From: Dugong dugon
Taxonomy: Eukaryota > Chordata > Mammalia > Sirenia > Dugongidae
Reading direction: 5' to 3'
Length of the DNA stretch: 64,000 nucleotides
Assembly (NCBI GenBank): GCA_030035585.1
Contig: CM057463.1
Span: 139,098,736 to 139,162,735 of the forward strand
Shown: positions 63,945 to 64,000 of the stretch, one piece after another
Layout: each line of letters starts with the position of its first letter
Position numbering within the stretch: the first letter of the stretch is position 1
Program-made: the position numbers and the translations under genes
The notes under the pieces: generated by a model
Databases searched by the model: none
The model's input: only the letters and a program-made list of their open reading frames with translations
Told to the model about the DNA's origin: nothing

Positions 63945-64000
63945 CCAAACCAAACCAAATCCACTGCCATCGAGTCGATTCCAACTCATAGTGACCCTAC
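63945..64000 (-). mobile_element. AfroSINE tail, cut by the window edge
   Basis: ACTGCCATCGAGTCGATTCC and CTCATAGTGACCCTAC. Confidence 0.82.

Overview
The window is nuclear DNA from a placental mammal, almost certainly an afrotherian and most likely an elephant or close relative. The evidence is dozens of copies of the AfroSINE tRNA-derived family (heads such as GGAGCCCTGGTGGCGCAGTG, tails such as GAGTCGATTCTGACTCATAG). These occur with an RTE-type LINE that shares their tail, an L1 lineage with a distinctive 3' UTR, and pan-mammalian repeats (MIR, MaLR-type LTRs, Tigger/pogo and hAT elements). I see nothing bacterial, no CRISPR array and no operon. This is ordinary mammalian intergenic and intronic DNA around one recognisable gene. 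The species is inferred from the repeats, not proven. || The only protein-coding gene I can support is PDE5A, the cGMP-specific phosphodiesterase, on the minus strand. Nine coding exons (62293 down to 30692) encode the C-terminal 282 residues plus the stop codon. They correspond to human residues 594-875 and to human exons 13-21. All nine have AG acceptors, the eight internal donors are GT, the reading frame is continuous through every junction (849 nt including stop), and the catalytic metal-binding and substrate-binding residues are present. The GAF domains and promoter lie beyond the right edge. A 3' UTR of about 4.3 kb probably runs from 30691 down to a candidate AATAAA near 26350. || Layout: 1-26300 is intergenic DNA downstream of PDE5A. 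It holds a solo LTR with a 6-bp target duplication, an imperfect palindromic element, a HAL1/L1-like stretch and a Tigger-like transposon remnant that keeps a 181-codon open frame. It also holds a long minus-strand L1 (10450-17360) interrupted by an RTE and a MaLR-type LTR, plus many SINEs. 26350-30691 is the presumed PDE5A 3' UTR and is strikingly poor in young SINEs. 30692-62293 holds the exons and introns. The introns are full of AfroSINEs, MIRs, L1 3' ends, a tRNA-Gly-headed SINE, a mariner-type MITE and a microsatellite region with an odd 64-bp duplication. 62294-64000 is the 3' part of the next upstream intron. || The window does not appear to contain a new biological system. Its interest lies in readable transposon stratigraphy (nested insertions with intact target-site duplications), the coupling of the SINE families to the RTE tail, the retained Tigger frame, and a few amino-acid differences in the PDE5A catalytic domain.
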